The position numbers and the translations under genes are program-made. Positions 35,401 to 43,910 of a DNA stretch of 64,000 bases are shown here, in pieces (the stretch's first letter is position 1; each line of letters starts with the position of its first letter). The stretch is from Loktanella atrilutea (lineage in GTDB: Bacteria > Pseudomonadota > Alphaproteobacteria > Rhodobacterales > Rhodobacteraceae). The stretch spans positions 105,819 to 169,818 of the forward strand of contig NZ_FQUE01000008.1 in assembly GCF_900128995.1 (NCBI RefSeq). The letters are read 5' to 3'. The notes under the pieces were generated by a model. That model did not search any database, was not told where the DNA came from, and saw nothing but the letters and a program-made list of their open reading frames with translations.

Positions 35401-37960
35401 CGGCGACGGTGCCACGATCAGCCGGACCGTCGATCTGTCGGGCATCGCGCCGGGCAGCACCGCCACGGTCAGCTTCGACTGGCAGGAGTATGGTCTGGCG
35501 ACCAACGAAAACGTCGTCGTCCGCTTCACGGCGACCGGGCTGCCGGGCGATTTCGTGACGCTCGAGACGATCACCGGCGACGGCGGCGGGACAGGATTGT
35601 TCGGTGCGGATACCAACACCCGCAGCGGCAGCGCGACCTTCGCGCTGACGGGCGACTTCTCCTCCGGCACCAGCGTGATCCAGATCGATGCGTCCAATAT
35701 CGCGAACACGCCTGACGCATTCGGCGGCTTCATCCGCAGGCCCGACTACGTCAGCATCGACAACCTGACGTTCGATTTCGTGAAGCCGATCACGGCGAAG
35801 GAACCCAGCCTGTCGCTGGCCTTCACGGAAGGCGACGGCGACCTGACGGTCGTACCCCATGCCCTGATCACGGACGCGGACGGCAGCACGCTCGTCTCGG
35901 CGAAGGTTGTGCTGACGAACGCGAAGGCCGGCGACGATCTGGTCGTGACGAACGGCACCAGCGGCAACGGCTTCTCGGTCGCCAAGACCGTGGGCACCGA
36001 CGGGTCGATCACCGTCACGCTGACCAGCGCCACGCCGCAGTCCTTCGATGCCTTCGCGGCCCGTCTGGACAACATCCGGTTCCACAACGCATCCGATAAC
36101 CCTGATGCCGCGCCGCGGATCATCCAGACGACAGTGAACGACGGCCGCTTCGACAGCGCCCCGGCGACCACGACCATCAGCGTGACGCCGGTGAACGACG
36201 CGCCCAACGCGGCGGCCGAGAACGTGGTGACGAACGTGGCATCGGGGACGCCCTACCTCGTCCCCGGCTGGGCGCTTGTGGCGAACGACGTCGATCCTGA
36301 CGGTCCGAACCCGCTGACGGTCACGGGTGTCACAGAAAACCAGACGTCCTTCTCTGCCGCGCTGTCTGGCGGTGATGTGCAGGTCACCCAAAGCACGAAC
36401 AATACGCGCACCTTCACCTACACCGTATCCGACGGCCTCCTGACGGACACGCAGGCGGTCAACGTCAACACGGTGACCAATACGACCATCCTCGGCGCCA
36501 ATTCCAACACCCGCGACATCCTGATCGCCAATGACCTGGGCGCGACCCTCGACGGAGGCACCGGCAACGACATCATCCTGGGCGGTGCCGGCAACGACTC
36601 TGTCCTTTGGTATGCCAACCCGAACGGAGCAACCGACGGACAGGACTTCGTCGACGGCGGCGCGGGGACGGACACCTTCACGATCAACGGCAATGCCAGC
36701 GGCGAGCGGTTCCAGATCCTGACGACCGCGGCGGCCATCGGACTGGGCTACATGCCAACCCACGCCAGTACCGAGATCATGGTCATCCGCAACGAAACGG
36801 TGATTGCAGAGCTCGACAACATCGAGGAACTGGTCGTCAACACGGTGAACAATCCGGGGAACACGCCGCTGCCCGGCGGCACGACGACCTTTCCCGGCAC
36901 CAATGGCGACACCATCACCGTGGCGGGCGATTTCGCGGCGGGCACCAGTCTCGCCTACAACACGATCCACATCAACGGGTCGGACGCCCATGACACCGTG
37001 GACATCAGCGGGCTGACATCGGCCCACCGGATCGTCTTCGACACGCAGGGCGGTGACGATACGGTGATGGGAGACGTGCGCCCGCAGGACCAGGTGATCC
37101 GGCCGCAGGATGCGACGCCGCCGGGGACGGAGCCGGGCGGGCCGCAGGACAACGGCCCTGCTCATGACAACGCCGCGCCGCAGGACATGGTGCTGACCGG
37201 CACCGACGGCGCAGAGACCTTGCAGACCGGCGGCGGCCGCGATGTCGTCTTCGGCGGTGATGGGGCCGACAACATCCTGACCGGCGCCGGGGCCGACATG
37301 ATCTTCGGCGACGCTGGCAGCGACCGCATCTTCGGCGGTGACGGCGCGGATCATATCACCGGCAACACCGGCAACGATCTCGTCTTTGCCGGAGACGGAG
37401 ACGATACGATCGTTGCCACGAAGGGCGACGGCGGCGACATCTATCATGGCGACGGCGGCAGCGACACGCTCGACATGGCTGCGATCGGTGTCGCGGTGAC
37501 GGTGGATCTTGGAACCGACGGCAACGTCCGTGGCAGCGTCACAAGCGCATGGACCGGAAACGATCTGATCTACCACATCGAGAATGTCGTGACCGGGTCC
37601 GGCGACGACGTCATCACCGCAAGCTACGCGGTCAACGTGATCGACGGCGGCGCGGGGATGGACATCTTCCGCTTCACCAGTGCCGCCGCCGCCGACGGGG
37701 ACACGCTGTCCAGCTTCCAGCCCGGCGACACCATCGATCTGTCGCATATCGACGCCATGGCGGGGACTGCCGGCGATCAGGACTTCACCATCACCAGCGG
37801 CGCGCTGACCGGTGCGGGGCAGCTTCTGATCACCGAAGAGGTGCGTGACGGCCAGACCTTCACACTCGTGCAGGGCAGCACCGACGATGATGCAGAGGCG
37901 GATTTCACCATTGCGATCCGCGGATCGCATCACCTGACCGCTGGCGACTTTAGCCTCTGA
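29459..37960 (+). CDS. Giant secreted animal-type heme peroxidase with RTX repeats (MopA-like)
   Basis: 2833 residues. It carries an animal (myeloperoxidase-type) heme peroxidase domain in the N-terminal third: FGQFFDHGLDFI with the distal histidine at residue 339, SQTYGS near 405, IHHIFHMEHDYQTQNLEI near 639, AFRFGHSTLRE with the proximal histidine at 827, RGRDVGLPTLNQTRELL near 908. After it come a jelly-roll-like region (about 1113-1270), a block of nonapeptide RTX repeats (GGDGDDIIYGGD type, about 1421-1580), a second peroxidase-associated region (about 1610-1800), another jelly-roll (about 1900-2110), VCBS/cadherin-like domains (about 2113-2350) and a second RTX block (about 2363-2680). 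The C-terminal end LTAGDFSL is a type I secretion signal. No Sec signal is present. The domain order is that of Mn(II)-oxidising MopA peroxidases of Aurantimonas, Erythrobacter and Roseobacter AzwK-3b. Function inferred. Confidence 0.9.
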   Translation: MTVELKPFVLNIGDITFLLDQVNLTPLFDSDGNLIMNWGGDTAIYSTSAGAAGAPETLLFDPAATPLDPAAAIAKFGHSYYSVADAAGVRDVAGVANNLHAGNEYWGATDVPFLNVGAASDLGYGHYTTGHYPTAPDYTITGNGTAVVMANVTDYTPRMITQTVMTGGVRLLLDAQNHIVHWDPTAYATDATYRALLDDNSIDVTRLVEGTAIVNTRPDVIGTYDAGLYAYGLLMRAAGVTMAGDVGHLDPAGLNIALPYLQEAVDQLALIEGHGIDVTGLNNGDTLIDLSMNPYGILAEIGVPDRQNASNGEYFAESQNPGVAPTNGFFAVFGQFFDHGLDFIGKGSSGTKITIPLDPSDPLYGVIGQDGRPTTSITISRANVDHVDENGVPLYQNHTSPYIDQSQTYGSVAQITQILREWVENPNNPGHYIPGARLLDGDKTVAWVDGFGNATTSTLPTLTELRAHILETGRADLTWADVLDLRQRDADGQLADTDAATAGVQPGGSGHALLLDMNPRVDGAHLIAALGEVRAAEVINTLTQEAASLGMSFGMDAAGIISLTVPAGMMGSNPVTLTGLAALANWINFASFEIGGQHGMPLSAAGAAAVGEVMMAAVGDHYVAGDGRVNENVALTSIHHIFHMEHDYQTQNLEIALFQQDALNGTADDHSILNDWQVGVQTTEAAGTVSAASALIAAADDGDAATPNIWVATGGILARDADNKYYVVADGTTTADLPAGHSIVLGRDKAVIDATGSYTDAAGHVSWDQERLFQGVKLVVEMEYQHTAVDQYARAVSPDIPEFSAYSTDIDATINMAYSQGAFRFGHSTLRETIDTLDPSGDMTGRIMSYALEKAFLNPALYEQVGAASLVMGMTRQVMNDIDEFVTPALQQGLLGLPMDLAAINIARGRDVGLPTLNQTRELLNLTVYTSWNDFGQNLYHASSLVNFIAAYSFDGNVAAAQDVLDRADAGDVAALNFLNGGDQSFQAVDMWIGGLAEAHISGGLLGETFNVVFVDQIQRLMDGDRFYYLYRLAGTQFGDEIINEQFKDMVERNTGTTHLNGNIFGYSDSYYELGGDQIATERLYDADGAGAVADPLVWMAGGDRTVAVSLVNASFEADVQAPGGYTTENAAHPIAGWTLTGGGGVYYPGANNDAAGHDGNNVAYLQNGGSVAQDTGVVVAAGTSYTLSVNVGDRTDTTFGGGIMRLIATNGTDTVELASVVLTEPVDGGWAVTSLSTGPVDAAYAGYTLRIEITNTSPGVGYNQVLLDQVSLTADVPGGVFDPAATYYDAQGVAYTATRPIPVDANGLATVNLYGPNGDHANTPLVAVGGHFDPAVTYYDVAGNPPDQHKYGDIIAAYNAAHPGEYIGIYTNGGTSMAGSGAVVVINGVSYILDQRPDLAPDALNTDGTPTSGVNSNEVLAGTDSDDLIYLGYGDDTGYADGGDDIVYGGGGGDRIYGGEGNDVLYGDDAPDVVDGGDGDDIIYGGDSGSSVGGFDQLIGGAGDDKIYGGVGIDKIYGNGGDDAIYGGADTDPFIFGGDGSDIVDGGDEQDNIYGNAGDDLLIGGNDKDILFGQEGDDILRPGIPAGSANAGGGNTGNAVFGPDEVVGGFANTNAPDQGFDLIDLSDNATAFQLEVNLNAQNNPLILIDQNQVLPTMIEMDGVIGTQAGDTIMGDATDNWLIGAGGGDAFEADIAPRLNGAQDAVLADRGGNDVIVGGAIRLDALIGKYGTLDGLGNFVADAYETAYGLIGANHRVSESASLIGGLLNGTATAGLYALHFTEMLRSFQFKDLVLGSAENEIGDIGDTTMLDTSDDTVRFTGNFADYSVVAVDIDGNAVTDLANHYDAVVGVRITDNGTPNADPLLARAATDGTDLVVGVETFVFADGSHTLREVIGSPPVIEALNYAGGPSSLADNFDIANNANLTARSTNSTGTDPWTSAWTESADGTNSTNDGQIRIANTANNGPTAGAPANSLVVGYGDGATISRTVDLSGIAPGSTATVSFDWQEYGLATNENVVVRFTATGLPGDFVTLETITGDGGGTGLFGADTNTRSGSATFALTGDFSSGTSVIQIDASNIANTPDAFGGFIRRPDYVSIDNLTFDFVKPITAKEPSLSLAFTEGDGDLTVVPHALITDADGSTLVSAKVVLTNAKAGDDLVVTNGTSGNGFSVAKTVGTDGSITVTLTSATPQSFDAFAARLDNIRFHNASDNPDAAPRIIQTTVNDGRFDSAPATTTISVTPVNDAPNAAAENVVTNVASGTPYLVPGWALVANDVDPDGPNPLTVTGVTENQTSFSAALSGGDVQVTQSTNNTRTFTYTVSDGLLTDTQAVNVNTVTNTTILGANSNTRDILIANDLGATLDGGTGNDIILGGAGNDSVLWYANPNGATDGQDFVDGGAGTDTFTINGNASGERFQILTTAAAIGLGYMPTHASTEIMVIRNETVIAELDNIEELVVNTVNNPGNTPLPGGTTTFPGTNGDTITVAGDFAAGTSLAYNTIHINGSDAHDTVDISGLTSAHRIVFDTQGGDDTVMGDVRPQDQVIRPQDATPPGTEPGGPQDNGPAHDNAAPQDMVLTGTDGAETLQTGGGRDVVFGGDGADNILTGAGADMIFGDAGSDRIFGGDGADHITGNTGNDLVFAGDGDDTIVATKGDGGDIYHGDGGSDTLDMAAIGVAVTVDLGTDGNVRGSVTSAWTGNDLIYHIENVVTGSGDDVITASYAVNVIDGGAGMDIFRFTSAAAADGDTLSSFQPGDTIDLSHIDAMAGTAGDQDFTITSGALTGAGQLLITEEVRDGQTFTLVQGSTDDDAEADFTIAIRGSHHLTAGDFSL

Positions 37961-37970
37961 TCCCGCAGAC

Positions 37971-37995
37971 ACCGGGCGGCCCCGCGTCGCCCGGT
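37971..37995 (+). terminator. Hairpin between the peroxidase and the type I exporter gene
   Basis: ACCGGGCG (37971-37978) pairs perfectly with CGCCCGGT (37988-37995) around a 9-nt loop, 10 bp after the peroxidase stop. There is no T-tract. It may cause partial termination so that less exporter than cargo is made, as known between toxin and exporter genes in other RTX loci. Confidence 0.45.
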
Positions 37996-38033
37996 ATTCC
38001 AAACGTCAGTCACATCACCCGGGGGACAACGTC

Positions 38034-39809
38034 ATGCGCACAGGCGACACGAAAGACCACATCAAGATGAAACAGGTGCGGAAGATCACCGCCGGACTGA
38101 GGTCGGTGCTAATTTACATCTTCTGCCTGTCGGGACTCATCAATATCCTGGCCCTGACCGGGTCGATCTACATGCTGCAGATCTACGACCGGGCGCTCGG
38201 CAGCGGCAGCATCCCGACGCTGCTGACGCTGTCGGCGCTGGCCATCGGGCTCTACCTGTTCCAGGGTCTCTTCGACATCCTGCGCTCGCAACTTCTTGTG
38301 CGGATCGGGGCGCGGCTCGACCGGCAGATCGCCCCCCTCGCCCACCGCGTCGTCGTCGACATGCCACGCTTCGGCTACAGCACCGCAGAGGCGCTGGAGC
38401 GGGGCCGCGACGTGGACACGGTGCGCGCCTTTCTCGGCAGTCAGGGGCCGGTCGCGATCTTCGACATTCCGTGGATGCCGGTGTTTCTGGTCTTCGTCTA
38501 CATGCTGCACCCGCTGCTGGGCGCGCTGACGCTGGGCGGCATGGTGGTGCTGACCCTGCTGACGGTGGCGGCAGAGCTGATGACACGCCGCCTGACCGGG
38601 GCCACGCAGGCTGCGGTGATCCAGCGGAACGCCATCGCGGATTCCAACGCCCGCAATGCCGACGTCATCAAGGCGATGGGCTTTGCCGGCCGCGCGGTCG
38701 AACGCTTCACCCTTGCCAACCGGGATCACCTCGACCTGCATACGCGGGCCAACGACATCTCCGGCACCTTCGGCGCCCTCTCGCGGGTGCTGCGGATGAT
38801 CCTGCAATCGGCGCTGTTGGGCCTCGGGGCCTATCTGACGATCACCGGCGATCTGTCGGCGGGCGCGATCATCGCCTCCTCCGTCGCCTCGTCCCGCGCA
38901 CTCGCACCCATCGACATGGCGATCGGCAACTGGAAACAGGTCGTCGGCGCCCGCGCCGCCTTTGCCCGGCTGAAGGAAACCGCAGTCGCGCTCGCCACGG
39001 CAACAGAGCCGCTGTCCCTGCCGGCACCCAAGGCGTCGCTGCGGCTGGACGGCGTCACGGTTGCGGCTCCGGGGTCGGGCCGCGTGCTGCTGGCAGACGT
39101 GACGATGGAGCTGGCGGCCGGTCAGGCGCTGGGGATCATCGGGCCGTCTGGCAGTGGCAAGACCACGCTGGTCAAGGCGATGACCGGAATCACGCCGGTC
39201 CTGCGCGGCGGGGTCCGTCTGGACGGCGCAGACCTGCCGCAATGGCCCGAGGCCGAACTGGGCCGCTACATCGGTTATCTGCCGCAGGACGTCAGCCTGA
39301 TGGATGCCACCATCGCCGAGAACATCTCTCGGTTTGCCGCGCAGACGGACATGACGGCGATCGTCGCTGCCGCGCTGGCAGCGGGGGTGCACGAGATGAT
39401 CGTGAAGATGCCCGACGGCTACCAGACGCGGCTCGGTGCCGGTGGTATCCTGCCGTCGGGTGGCCAGCGGCAGCGGATCGCCCTGGCGCGCGCGCTCTAT
39501 GGCGACCCGTTCCTGGTCGTGCTGGACGAGCCGAATTCGAATCTCGACAACGAGGGCGAGGCCGCATTGAGCGAAGCGGTCGCGGGTGTGCGGGCACGGG
39601 GCGGCATCGCCGTCGTCATCGCGCACCGCCCCACGGCGCTGTCGGCGGTCAACATGATCGCCGTCGTGCAGGGCGGGCGCCTGACCGCCTTCGGCCCGAA
39701 AGAGGACATCATCGGACCCAAGCCCGTCCCGCAGCCCGCAGCGGACCGGCCAGCGGCCGACATGCCGAAGCCGATGGTTCTGCAGCCAGCTCAGCGGGTG
39801 CCGGCATGA
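38034..39809 (+). CDS. Type I secretion system ABC permease/ATPase (PrtD-like)
   Basis: 591 residues. It has six membrane segments in the first 330 residues (for example VLIYIFCLSGLINILALTGSIYML), then an ATPase domain: Walker A GPSGSGKTTL (about residue 372), signature LPSGGQRQRIALARAL (about 472) and Walker B FLVVLDEPNSNLD. The DEPNSNLD form is typical of PrtD/AprD-type exporters. It drives secretion of RTX proteins by forming a channel with the HlyD-type protein encoded at 42397 and an outer-membrane TolC that is not in this window. It ends overlapping the next gene by 4 bp. Confidence 0.94.
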   Translation: MRTGDTKDHIKMKQVRKITAGLRSVLIYIFCLSGLINILALTGSIYMLQIYDRALGSGSIPTLLTLSALAIGLYLFQGLFDILRSQLLVRIGARLDRQIAPLAHRVVVDMPRFGYSTAEALERGRDVDTVRAFLGSQGPVAIFDIPWMPVFLVFVYMLHPLLGALTLGGMVVLTLLTVAAELMTRRLTGATQAAVIQRNAIADSNARNADVIKAMGFAGRAVERFTLANRDHLDLHTRANDISGTFGALSRVLRMILQSALLGLGAYLTITGDLSAGAIIASSVASSRALAPIDMAIGNWKQVVGARAAFARLKETAVALATATEPLSLPAPKASLRLDGVTVAAPGSGRVLLADVTMELAAGQALGIIGPSGSGKTTLVKAMTGITPVLRGGVRLDGADLPQWPEAELGRYIGYLPQDVSLMDATIAENISRFAAQTDMTAIVAAALAAGVHEMIVKMPDGYQTRLGAGGILPSGGQRQRIALARALYGDPFLVVLDEPNSNLDNEGEAALSEAVAGVRARGGIAVVIAHRPTALSAVNMIAVVQGGRLTAFGPKEDIIGPKPVPQPAADRPAADMPKPMVLQPAQRVPA

Positions 39810-42376
39810 TCAAGGTCAAGAAAACACGCGCCGACGCTGGGCAGGATGACCCGACCCGGCCCTACCGGTTCGACGATGGCGCGCCGAAGGGCGGACTGCC
39901 ACAGGCAATCGCCATGGCCATCCTCTCGGTCGCTTTCTACCTTCGCTCGATGGTCGCCGGACCGGCGGAGCCGGCCGGTCTTCATAGCGGTGCGACCCCG
40001 ATCGAGCCGACCTCGGACGCGCCGCACGATCCGCAGGTCGGTGCCGGACCGGCAGCGGCAGCGCCCGATGCAACGCCTCCGCAGGCACCCTTTGCCGACC
40101 CGGACGCATCCGCCTTCGTCGCCGGACTGTCGATCAGCACCGGCCGCAATGTCGTATCGCTCTTATCCGGGTCGGGCGCTGGCGCGGGGCATGCACAGGA
40201 CAAGCCCGCGCATCACCGGCTCTTCGTTCCGCAGGGGGGGTCGGAATTGCCGTCGTGGACCCTGCCCTTCGGACATGCCGCTCACGGGTCACATGGTCAC
40301 GGCGGAGGTCCGGCGGGCGGGGCCGGTCATACGGGCCACGCCGCGCCGGCCGGTGGCTTCCCGTGGCTAAACGAGGCGGACGGTCCGGATGCGCCTGTCC
40401 CCGATACGTCAACGGGCACGACGGCCCCGGTGCAAGAGCAGCCTGCCCTGCCGGACACGCCGGCCGCAGCGCCCGGGCAGCCGGGCGTCCCACACGGACC
40501 GTCCGCACGCCCGAACCGCGCACCCGTCCGCCTGCGGTCGGTCACGCTCGACGATATTCTTGGCACCGGTGCGATCCTGATCGGCACGGCAAGCCTGGTG
40601 GAGCATGTCACCGATCCGGACGGCGATGCGCTGCGGGTCACGGATATCACCGTGTCCGCCGGCAACCTGACGCCGGTCGCGGGTGGCATCCTCTATACGC
40701 CCGATCCACATTACGCCGGTGTCGTGCAGTTTTCCTATCAGGTCACCGACGGCACCGCCGCGGTGGCGCAGATGGCGCACCTGATCGTTCATCCCGCAAC
40801 GCAGGCGGGCACAAAGACCGCCGATCATCTGATCGGAACGGACGGGATCGATGTCATCTCCGGCGGCGATGGCGACGACGATATCGCGGCGCAGGACGGC
40901 GACGATGTCGTCCTTGGCGGTGCCGGCGAAGACATCATCCACGCCGGTGCGGGCGATGACCTGATCTACGGCGGCGCAGGCGACGACCTGCTGTTTGGCG
41001 AGGCCGGTCGTGACCGCATCGACGGCGGCGACGGTGACGACATGATCTATGGTGGGACCGGAGCTGACGTGTTGACCGGCGGCACCGGCGATGATGCCCT
41101 GTTCGGTGGCGACGGTGACGACGTCATGGACGGCGGCGCAGGCGACGATGTCCTGTCCGATGGGGTGGGCGCGGACATCGTCATCGGCGGTGCCGGTGAC
41201 GATACCGTCCATGCCACGGCGGATGCTGCCGACGATATCTACATGGGCGACGCCCTTAATGCGGCACCCGAGGTTGGCGCGATGGATACGCTGGATTACG
41301 GCACAGTCACCGCCAGCCTGCACATCGATATGACCCTGGGGACCGCCGACAGCAGCGCGACAGGCCACGACAGCTTTACCGGATTCGAGATCCTGATCAG
41401 CGGCGCCGGTGACGACGTGATCATCGGCAGCGCCGCGGCCGATGTCCTGTTCGGCGGCGCCGGCCGTGACGACATCCATGGCGGTGCAGGCGACGATATC
41501 ATGACAGACGGCGGCGGCGCGGACAGGGTCACCGGCGGGACCGGGTCGGACACCATCCGGGCCAGCGCCGACCGCGCCGACGATACATTCCAGGGCGACG
41601 CCCAAATGTCCGGCGCAGTTCCTGACGCCGGGGCGGTGGATACACTCGACTACAGCGCGATCAGCGTCGATCTGCATATCGACATCGCCGCAGGCCGCGC
41701 CGAAAGCGCCGAGAGCGGGTGCGACACCTTCGACGGCATCGAGGTCGTGATCTCCGGCGCTGGCGATGACGTCGTGATCGACGGGGCGGGCGGCGACACC
41801 GTGATCCTCGGCGATGGCGATGACACGATGATCGTCACCCAGGACATGTCCGCCGATACCTTCAAAGGCGGCGCGGGCAGCGACACGCTGGACCTTTCGC
41901 GGTCCGAAAGCGGTCTTCGCATCGACCTCGGCGATGGCCGCATCGACGGCGAGGGAGGCCCAACCGACCATTTCGTGGAGTTCGAGATCGTCATCGGAAC
42001 CGCGAGCGACGACACCTTCGTCATCGGCAATGACACGGTGACCCTGACCGGTGGCGCCGGGGCTGACCGGTTTCGGTTCGGAAGCGTCGAGGACAGCGTG
42101 ACATCTGCCGCGAAAATCACCGATTTCAGCGTCGGCGACACGATCGAGACCCGTCTCTACCACCTGTTCGAGGATGACGGAGGCTCCTCCGACAGCGGCC
42201 TTCGGCTCGACGGAGGTGATCTGCCGGACGCGCTCAAGCCCTTCAACGTCACGTTCAGCTACGAGACGGGCGTCGACGGCGACACCACCCACATCGACAT
42301 CCACGAGGACGACATGTTCGACGCCTTCATCACGCTGTCGGGCCACCACGTCCTGATCCTGCACGACGCCCATTGA
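39806..42376 (+). CDS. RTX calcium-binding protein with cadherin-like domain, part of the exporter operon
   Basis: 856 residues. It begins with a basic stretch and one hydrophobic segment (LPQAIAMAILSVAFYLRSMVAG, residues about 30-51), then a low-complexity His/Gly-rich stretch (HAAHGSHGHGGG near residue 160). A cadherin-like domain (about residues 236-332) is followed by more than ten RTX nonapeptide repeats (about 342-735), ending in a C-terminal region of about 120 residues. Lies between ABC and membrane-fusion genes, overlapping the former by 4 bp and the latter's open frame. A structural role at the cell surface or as secreted cargo is likely; it is not an enzyme by sequence. The membrane segment makes it odd for type I cargo. 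Confidence 0.82.
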   Translation: MIKVKKTRADAGQDDPTRPYRFDDGAPKGGLPQAIAMAILSVAFYLRSMVAGPAEPAGLHSGATPIEPTSDAPHDPQVGAGPAAAAPDATPPQAPFADPDASAFVAGLSISTGRNVVSLLSGSGAGAGHAQDKPAHHRLFVPQGGSELPSWTLPFGHAAHGSHGHGGGPAGGAGHTGHAAPAGGFPWLNEADGPDAPVPDTSTGTTAPVQEQPALPDTPAAAPGQPGVPHGPSARPNRAPVRLRSVTLDDILGTGAILIGTASLVEHVTDPDGDALRVTDITVSAGNLTPVAGGILYTPDPHYAGVVQFSYQVTDGTAAVAQMAHLIVHPATQAGTKTADHLIGTDGIDVISGGDGDDDIAAQDGDDVVLGGAGEDIIHAGAGDDLIYGGAGDDLLFGEAGRDRIDGGDGDDMIYGGTGADVLTGGTGDDALFGGDGDDVMDGGAGDDVLSDGVGADIVIGGAGDDTVHATADAADDIYMGDALNAAPEVGAMDTLDYGTVTASLHIDMTLGTADSSATGHDSFTGFEILISGAGDDVIIGSAAADVLFGGAGRDDIHGGAGDDIMTDGGGADRVTGGTGSDTIRASADRADDTFQGDAQMSGAVPDAGAVDTLDYSAISVDLHIDIAAGRAESAESGCDTFDGIEVVISGAGDDVVIDGAGGDTVILGDGDDTMIVTQDMSADTFKGGAGSDTLDLSRSESGLRIDLGDGRIDGEGGPTDHFVEFEIVIGTASDDTFVIGNDTVTLTGGAGADRFRFGSVEDSVTSAAKITDFSVGDTIETRLYHLFEDDGGSSDSGLRLDGGDLPDALKPFNVTFSYETGVDGDTTHIDIHEDDMFDAFITLSGHHVLILHDAH

Positions 42377-42396
42377 CCCCATCGACGGAGATGAAA

Positions 42397-43722
42397 ATGA
42401 CCATGACCTATGCCGGTGCCGCCCCGATGACACGAGAGATCGACCCCCTCCGCCTCTGGCCGCGCATGCTGATCGGCGTGGTTCTGGCGACGGCGTTGAT
42501 CGGCGGCCTCGGCGGCTGGATCGCGACGGCAAAGCTGGGCGGTGCCGTCATTTCTCAAGGTGTCGTGGTGGTAGAGGCGAACGTCCAGTCGATCCAGCAC
42601 CGCGACGGGGGCATCGTTTCCGACATCGCGGTGCGCGAGGGCGACGTCGTGAACAAGGGGCAACTGCTGATCCGCCTCGACGATGCGCAGACGACCTCCG
42701 AACTGGCCATCGTCCAGGGCCAGGCAACAGAACTGGAGGTGCGTGCGGCGCGGCTGACGGCAGAGCGCGACGGGCTCGACCATCTGACGCTCGCCTCCGA
42801 CTGGCTGGCGGCGCACCCCGAGGCTGCAGCCACGATCGCAGGCGAGACGAAGCTGTTCGACGGTCAACGCCAAACCCGAGAGAGCCAGCGCCGACAGCTG
42901 GAACTGGGCATTTCGCAGATCGCAGAGGAGATCGCAGGGATGCAGGGCCAGCGGGCTGCGAAGGCGGCGGATTCCGATCTGGTCGAGGCGGAATACCAGC
43001 GCACCCGCGACATGACGGAACGCAAGCTGATCGAGGTCTCGCGCCTTTACGGGGTGCAGCGCGAGAGGGTGCGTCTGGCCGGCGAGATGGGCGAGATCGA
43101 CGCCTCCATCGCCCGCGCCGAGGCCCGCACCAGCGAGATCAATCTGCAGATCCTCGCCATCGACGAGACCGCCCGCACCGAGGCGCAGCGCGAACTGAGC
43201 ACCGTCATGACCCGGCTGGCGGAACTGAAAGAGCGCGAATTCGCGATCCGGGACCGCTTGGCACGGACGGACATCCGCGCCCCGATCGACGGGGTGGTGA
43301 ACGAGTTGAACATCCACACCCTCGGCGGCGTCGTCACCCCGGCCGAGGTGCTGGTGACGCTGGTGCCGCAGGACAGCCCGCTGCGGGTCGACATCAAGCT
43401 GCCCCCGACGTCGATCGAGCAGGTAAGCCTCGATCAGGTCGCACGCCTGCGCTTTCCCGCCTTCAACCAGCGCGTCACGCCGGAACTGCGGGGCCATATC
43501 ATCCATATCTCGCCCGCAACGACGACGGATCGGGCGACGGGCCAGTCGTATTATCAGGCCACCGTCGACATCGCGCCCGCAGAGCTTGCGAAACTTCATG
43601 ACAGCCACCTGATCCCCGGCATGCCGGTGGAGGTCTTCATCGCCACCGAAGACCGGACCGTCGCCTCCTACCTGATCAAGCCCATCATGGACCGCTTCGC
43701 CCACGCCTTCCGCGAACGGTAA
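42397..43722 (+). CDS. Type I secretion membrane fusion protein (HlyD family)
   Basis: 441 residues from ATG 42397 (CGGAG six bases upstream; 42391 and 42403 are alternatives). A short cytoplasmic end is followed by one membrane segment (MLIGVVLATALIGGLGGWIA), a lipoyl half domain (GVVVVEANVQSIQHRDGGIVSDIAVREGDVV), a long coiled coil (about residues 90-290) and a beta-barrel with RAPIDGVVNELNIHTLGGVV. It connects the ABC exporter to TolC. Last gene of the plus-strand peroxidase-exporter set; no TolC gene follows. Confidence 0.94.
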   Translation: MTMTYAGAAPMTREIDPLRLWPRMLIGVVLATALIGGLGGWIATAKLGGAVISQGVVVVEANVQSIQHRDGGIVSDIAVREGDVVNKGQLLIRLDDAQTTSELAIVQGQATELEVRAARLTAERDGLDHLTLASDWLAAHPEAAATIAGETKLFDGQRQTRESQRRQLELGISQIAEEIAGMQGQRAAKAADSDLVEAEYQRTRDMTERKLIEVSRLYGVQRERVRLAGEMGEIDASIARAEARTSEINLQILAIDETARTEAQRELSTVMTRLAELKEREFAIRDRLARTDIRAPIDGVVNELNIHTLGGVVTPAEVLVTLVPQDSPLRVDIKLPPTSIEQVSLDQVARLRFPAFNQRVTPELRGHIIHISPATTTDRATGQSYYQATVDIAPAELAKLHDSHLIPGMPVEVFIATEDRTVASYLIKPIMDRFAHAFRER

Positions 43723-43910
43723 AGGTTGGGGGGGGCGCCAGACCACCGAGACCGCTGAAGCCATGATCCGTCCTGACTGGTCCATGAACCTCGGTCGCGT
43801 CATTGTCCGTGCTCCGGTTGGGCCGGACTCTAATCGACGGTGGAGGAAAAATCCCGTGGCAGGTCACTACTGCAAACGGTATCCCGCGAGCTTTCAGCGT
43901 CAGGGTCATC

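Noticed and set aside
29213..38002. A 2929-codon open frame on the minus strand opposite the giant peroxidase
   Set aside because: It mirrors the peroxidase gene in a frame that stays open only because of GC-rich codons. Its translation is repetitive Val/Asp/Arg-rich text without domains, while the plus frame has clear peroxidase and RTX motifs and a good ribosome site.
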